Below, piece after piece: positions 60,366 through 64,000 of a stretch of 64,000 nt of DNA (its first letter is position 1; every line of letters starts with the position of its first letter). The stretch spans positions 1 through 64,000 of the forward strand of contig CAYQMF010000002.1 of assembly GCA_964418595.1 (NCBI GenBank), written 5' to 3'. A program made the translations under genes and the position numbers. This stretch comes from CAYQMF01 sp964418595. GTDB taxonomy: Bacteria; Planctomycetota; UBA1135; UBA2386. The notes beneath the pieces were generated by a model. The model was not told where the DNA came from. It searched no databases and worked only from the letters and a program-made list of their open reading frames with translations.

Positions 60366-61310
60366 CTAGGGGCTGCGCCCCCGCTTCACGATGACGACGA
60401 GCAAGAGAACTGCGACGATGGCCAGCACGAGCAGCAGGAGCGGACTCGCCGGGTTGGCGCGCTGCCAGGTTGGCCAGGTGACGAACAAGAACTCCTGGAC
60501 GAACTCGCCGACGAACATCGACAGGAGTGCGCCGGCGACCAGGAACGGACCGAAACAGATGAACAGATCGCCCGTCACGAGACGGTGAGCGACGCCGACG
60601 ATCGCGCCGAGCGCGCAGGCGAGGAAGAACGTCAGCAGGACGTCCTGCCAGCCGACGAATGCGCCGATCGCAGCCATCAGCTTCACATCGCCGAAGCCCA
60701 TGGCTTCTTGACGGAACAGCCACGACGACACGGCTCGCACCGTCCAGGTGAGCGCCGCACCGGCGCTCATCCCAGCCAGACTGAAGAGCAGTGCGCGCGC
60801 CTCCGACGAGACACCGCGGATCCCGAGATCCCCGTAGGCTGCCGGGATCACCAGCGACCCCAGCACGCCGAGGACCATGGCCGGGATCGTCAGGCGATCG
60901 GGTAGCAACCGATGATCGATGTCGATGAACGTGCACGCGATCAGCGCACTGACGAAGATGGCGTGCAGGACGAAGGCTCCGGTCCCCGGCCACGCGGGGG
61001 GCCAGGCCGCGAGACCCGATGGCGAGAAGACCGCGAGCAGCCAGAAGACCAACGCCGTGATCGCCTCGACAAGCGGATAGCGCCAGGCGATGCGACCGCC
61101 GCAGCACGCGGCCTTGCCCCGCAGGACGACCCAACTCACGACGGGGATGTTCCAGCGGGCCGGGATCGGCGCACGGCAGTGCGGGCAATGCGAGCGTCGA
61201 CCACCGCTCGTGAACGTGCCGTGCGGCAAGCGCCAGATGACGACGTTCAGGAAGGAGCCGATGCAAGCGCCAAGCGCCGCGGCGATCGCCTGCCCAGCCA
61301 AGTCTGTCAT
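60366..61310 (-). CDS. pilD: Prepilin peptidase/N-methyltransferase PilD
   Basis: A 314-residue membrane aspartic protease that cleaves prepilins after the conserved Gly and methylates the new N-terminus. The N-terminal block GACIGSFLNVVIWRLP is typical. The zinc-binding cysteines are C42-x-x-C45 (CPHC), but the second pair is C69-C70 adjacent (AACCGGRIAWRYPLVE) instead of C-x-x-C. The catalytic aspartates lie in FIDIDHRLLPD (130-138) and GFGDVK (208). About eight helices follow the usual pattern. The ATG at 61310 is chosen; the frame continues 16 codons upstream. Its substrate is presumably the pilin encoded 9 kb downstream on the same strand. Confidence 0.95.
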   Translation of the reverse strand: MTDLAGQAIAAALGACIGSFLNVVIWRLPHGTFTSGGRRSHCPHCRAPIPARWNIPVVSWVVLRGKAACCGGRIAWRYPLVEAITALVFWLLAVFSPSGLAAWPPAWPGTGAFVLHAIFVSALIACTFIDIDHRLLPDRLTIPAMVLGVLGSLVIPAAYGDLGIRGVSSEARALLFSLAGMSAGAALTWTVRAVSSWLFRQEAMGFGDVKLMAAIGAFVGWQDVLLTFFLACALGAIVGVAHRLVTGDLFICFGPFLVAGALLSMFVGEFVQEFLFVTWPTWQRANPASPLLLLVLAIVAVLLLVVIVKRGRSP

Positions 61311-61496
61311 ACCCGCCCGCCAAGATTCCGTACCTCTGCGCCAACGATCGCCCGACACCCGCAGGTCGAGACCCCGCGCGGCCCTGGTCCTGACCGACCA
61401 TTCGAGCCACCCGTGGTTTGGCGCGACGCGTGGAAGTTAGCGCGCGGGCGCCGGGTGTAAAGGCCGCGCGCCGGGCGGAGGCTGCTTTCTCGCGCC

Positions 61497-63380
61497 CTAC
61501 CGCACGACGAGCGCGATCGCCGCGACCGACGGCAACTCGTCGAGATCCCGCGCGACATCGGCGCGCAGCACGAATCGGACGAACCCGCCCGCGGGGATCT
61601 CGGACACGGACTCGGCAGGTTGCGCCGGGGACCAGGCCTCGCGACGGTCGTCGATCCGGGTCGGATCGATCGGATGCGCAGGTGCGGTCTGGACCAGGAC
61701 CTGGATCGCTCCGCGCGCCCCCTTCACTTCGACGCCGAAGGGGCCTCGGTGCCACGGCGGCACGCGCTGCCATTCGGTGACGGCCTCCGCACGGGCCGGC
61801 TCCTTGCCCGCCCACCCGGTCGTCATCCGGACCTGGACCGGGGTCCCGCGCTGGATCGCACCTTTCAGCTCGTGCTCCCCAGCTACGACCGTCCGGGGGG
61901 GCACCCGGCCGTCGAGGTGGATTCCGCCCCCTGCGACCAAGGCCAGCGCCGGCCCAAGGCTCGGGTCACCCTCATGCACGTGAGCTACTCGACCCCCGAT
62001 ACGGATGTCGCCCCCGGCGATCAGCGTGCAACCGGCGACGCCGGCCAGTTCGGTCTCCACGAGCCAACTTCCGAGGGTGGGGTCCCACGGCGGCCCCATC
62101 GCCGTCTCCAGAAGCAGCTCGCCGTCGATGCGGATGGCGCCCGAGACCAACAGGCGCAGCGGGCCAGGCACGCCGGCGATCGTCAGCCGGACACCCTCGG
62201 GGATCTCGAGCGAGGCAAGGCTCACTACGGCCCCCTGTGCGTCGAACCGCGCGGGTGGGCTCCACCGGACCGAGGCGGTGGGGCGCAACGGACCGAGTTC
62301 TCCTTCGCCGGCCGCAAGCCGAACCAGCGGCGTGATGCGGTTTCCGTCGCGAACCTCGAAGCCAGGGCGCGCCGGGTCGACCGGTGTGAGGACCGGCTGG
62401 TCCGTGGCCGCGACCTCGAACACACGCGCGTGCGAGCCGGGCTGAACGTGGACCTGCAACCGCTGCCCGCCAAAGCGGGCCGCCGATCGGATCGGACGGC
62501 CGCGGTAGTCGACCAGGGCGTGCGGGCCTTCCTGGGCGATCAAGAGGTCGACGTTGTCATCGGCCTGCAGCGGCGGATCGGCGCTCAATTGCAGCGAGAC
62601 GGTGCTCCCGAAGAACCGATCCGAAGCGTCCGGCACGATGGTGGCGCTGCGCACCGATACGCGCCGCAACGCCTGCGCCACGCCATCCCACGCATGCACG
62701 ACGAACGCCGCGGGGGTCACGGACGGTGGCGATGGCGGCAGCGTGAAGTGCAACCGGAGTTCGCCGGTCTCCATCAGCGCGTCGAGCCGACGCGCTGGGT
62801 CGAGGGTGAATGGCTCGTCCCCCATGCCCACCGGCAGGAGCGGATGCGCGTAGTCGTCGCGGCCGGAGAGCCCGACGGTCCGGAACGGCCGTCGCACGGC
62901 GTGCTCGAGAACCCGCCCGTCTCGGCTCCGCACCGCGTTCGTCTGGGGGTACCCGGCGATCTCCAGCGTGTAGTCCGAGTCCGGTCGCAGCGTCCCGTCG
63001 CTCAGGCTCGGGGTGATCGGAGGACGGGGACGAACGGACAGGGACTGGGAACCGACGTCGATCCCGGCCGGCGCGACAGCATGACCCTGGGAGTCGACAA
63101 CGCGTACGGTGTCCGGGGTCACCGAAAGAGGCTCGATCGGCTTCGAGAAGTAGACGGTGATCTCCTGGTTCAGGATGACTCGTTCGCCGTCGGGCTTGAT
63201 CCGCACCGCGGTGAACCCCATGGCGCCTGACGATCGGCGCTCCTCGCACCCGGCGAAGACGGCCACGGTGACCGCAATGGGGATTCGTAGGTGCCAGGAC
63301 ACGGGCGAGTGGACGGTAACGTCCAGCAGGAGCCGCCGCTCCCTGGCCTTTCTGGCTGGCACTGGCGGCGGCCAGCTCAT
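61497..63380 (-). CDS. Lipoprotein with Big_5-like Ig domains
   Basis: A 627-residue protein if started at ATG 63380. An internal GTG at 63302 gives MSWHLRIPIAVTVAVFAGC, a compact lipoprotein signal with lipobox FAGC, and may be the true start. The first domain is Ig-like of the SbsA type (NQEITVYFSKPIEPLSVTPDTVRVVDSQG, DYTLEIAGYPQTNAVRS). A second similar domain covers about 160-300. A beta-helical segment with 'IRIDGEL' and GGDIRIGGRVAHV follows. It resembles the two paralogues at 40.6-45.8 kb in domain type but lacks their cysteine cluster and glycine-rich repeats. It precedes pilD by 186 bp on the same strand. Confidence 0.78.
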   Translation of the reverse strand: MSWPPPVPARKARERRLLLDVTVHSPVSWHLRIPIAVTVAVFAGCEERRSSGAMGFTAVRIKPDGERVILNQEITVYFSKPIEPLSVTPDTVRVVDSQGHAVAPAGIDVGSQSLSVRPRPPITPSLSDGTLRPDSDYTLEIAGYPQTNAVRSRDGRVLEHAVRRPFRTVGLSGRDDYAHPLLPVGMGDEPFTLDPARRLDALMETGELRLHFTLPPSPPSVTPAAFVVHAWDGVAQALRRVSVRSATIVPDASDRFFGSTVSLQLSADPPLQADDNVDLLIAQEGPHALVDYRGRPIRSAARFGGQRLQVHVQPGSHARVFEVAATDQPVLTPVDPARPGFEVRDGNRITPLVRLAAGEGELGPLRPTASVRWSPPARFDAQGAVVSLASLEIPEGVRLTIAGVPGPLRLLVSGAIRIDGELLLETAMGPPWDPTLGSWLVETELAGVAGCTLIAGGDIRIGGRVAHVHEGDPSLGPALALVAGGGIHLDGRVPPRTVVAGEHELKGAIQRGTPVQVRMTTGWAGKEPARAEAVTEWQRVPPWHRGPFGVEVKGARGAIQVLVQTAPAHPIDPTRIDDRREAWSPAQPAESVSEIPAGGFVRFVLRADVARDLDELPSVAAIALVVR

Positions 63381-63428
63381 GAGCCGGAACGCTCTCGCGG
63401 GAGCGCTCCGGCCGCGGCGTGCACCGGC

Positions 63429-64000
63429 TTACTGCGGCGCGCGGACCCGATACACGAGCGCCAGACTCCGGAGGCTGGGGCGCTTCGGCGAGTTCGCGGC
63501 GATGTCGTTCTCCATGATCAACCGGAAGTTCAGGAACTGCGGCAGGAGCCCGTTCAACGGGTTGCGCAGCGTGCTGATCTGCTCGAGGTCGACGTACGGA
63601 GTCATCCCCTCCACGGGCACCCGGGGGTCGCTGCTCGCGCCGGGATTCGCCATCGCGTAGCGGAACGCTTCACACGCATAGAACGGGTTCAGCAGGTTCT
63701 GCCGGTTCATCGAGCGGTTCTCGGTCAGACGGTTCCAGACGCCGGGACGGGTGATCGTCTCCACGCCCCGCACCTCGAGGGCGATCGACGTTCCCACCGG
63801 CTGGCTCTCGAGCGGCGGATCCATGACCGACACGACGTCGACGGCGCGGCGCGTGGACACACCGGAGAAGTCAGGCACGCCGGCCCGGTCGTTGAGGCCC
63901 GTCCAGGGTACCGAGATGCTCGCGGGGTCGAGATCGTGCTGGTTCGGCTTCTGCGTATCGAAGAACCCGAAGGTCACCATGGACACGCGGCGTACGAAGT
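63429..64000 (-). CDS. Protein of unknown function, N-terminus beyond the window
   Basis: The frame is open to the last base of the window (FVRRVSMVTFGFF), so the start lies outside. The visible C-terminal 190 residues contain no motif I recognise: TRRAVDVVSVMDPPLESQPVG, TENRSMNRQNLLNPFYACEA, LRNPLNGLLPQFLNFRLIME, and a beta-type ending RSLALVYRVRAPQ. That ending and the SIALEVRG phrase resemble C-terminal beta domains of the neighbouring lipoproteins. It ends 48 bp before the next gene on the same strand. Confidence 0.65.
   Translation of the reverse strand, partial: FVRRVSMVTFGFFDTQKPNQHDLDPASISVPWTGLNDRAGVPDFSGVSTRRAVDVVSVMDPPLESQPVGTSIALEVRGVETITRPGVWNRLTENRSMNRQNLLNPFYACEAFRYAMANPGASSDPRVPVEGMTPYVDLEQISTLRNPLNGLLPQFLNFRLIMENDIAANSPKRPSLRSLALVYRVRAPQ

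Overview
The window is about 64 kb of very GC-rich, gene-dense bacterial DNA. It contains two runs of N, a 100-base scaffold gap at 1172-1271 and a 10-base gap at 32024-32033, so it comes from a draft or metagenome-type assembly. The gene content points to Planctomycetota, as an inference from several features together: a protein of ELWxxDGTxxGT repeats, an ECF sigma factor of the planctomycete/acidobacterial type overlapping a Hanks kinase with TPRs, a very large alpha-2-macroglobulin/TPR protein, FG-GAP repeat proteins and many secreted proteins or lipoproteins without known function. Myxococcota is the main alternative. No rRNA, tRNA or CRISPR array was seen.

Layout, left to right. 1-1.5 kb: a REP-associated tyrosine transposase gene with a good promoter almost on its start codon, followed directly by a tandem array of palindromic units that contains the assembly gap. 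1.5-5.9 kb: an FG-GAP lipoprotein, then an overlapping cluster of thiG, a CPBP protease and a gamma-carbonic-anhydrase-like protein. 6-9 kb: a broken IS110-family transposase and an ELW-repeat protein. 9-13.9 kb: sigma factor plus kinase, a DUF3592/GIDE-like membrane protein and a small membrane protein. 13.9-21.7 kb: the 2604-residue macroglobulin-like protein. 21.8-22.7 kb: a broken IS4-type transposase. 22.9-26.8 kb: a CHASE2 adenylate/guanylate cyclase followed by an M48 metalloprotease. 27-30.4 kb: a HEAT-repeat protein and a secreted protein. 30.4-32.5 kb: a receiver-like protein and comM, the latter damaged by the small gap.

32.5-45.8 kb is one long leftward block: two paralogous glycine-rich lipoproteins, an amidohydrolase, then a tightly overlapping run (DHH phosphoesterase, metallophosphoesterase, cutA, DASS transporter, GT-C-like membrane protein) and a secreted protein. 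46.3-51.3 kb: a membrane-anchored helical-repeat protein converging stop-to-stop on a glycosyltransferase cluster (GT2, GT4, GT-C with TPRs). 51.4-57.2 kb: a type IV pilus/type II secretion core operon, pilT-pilB-pilC-TPR protein-pilin, ending in a hairpin terminator. 57.2-64 kb, same strand: a palindromic element related to the one at the left end, an EF-G-like GTPase, an OmpA-type lipoprotein, the prepilin peptidase and two further secreted proteins, the last cut by the window edge.

Functionally the right third assembles a pilus-type fibre: prepilin processed by the peptidase, pushed out by PilB/PilC and retracted by PilT. The neighbouring glycosyltransferases may decorate surface polymers. 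The middle is dominated by cell-envelope proteins. The most unusual signals are the rayT/palindrome system, with a distant relative whose stem differs by compensatory changes, and a set of altered catalytic motifs (EF-G G4, macroglobulin thioester, receiver aspartate).
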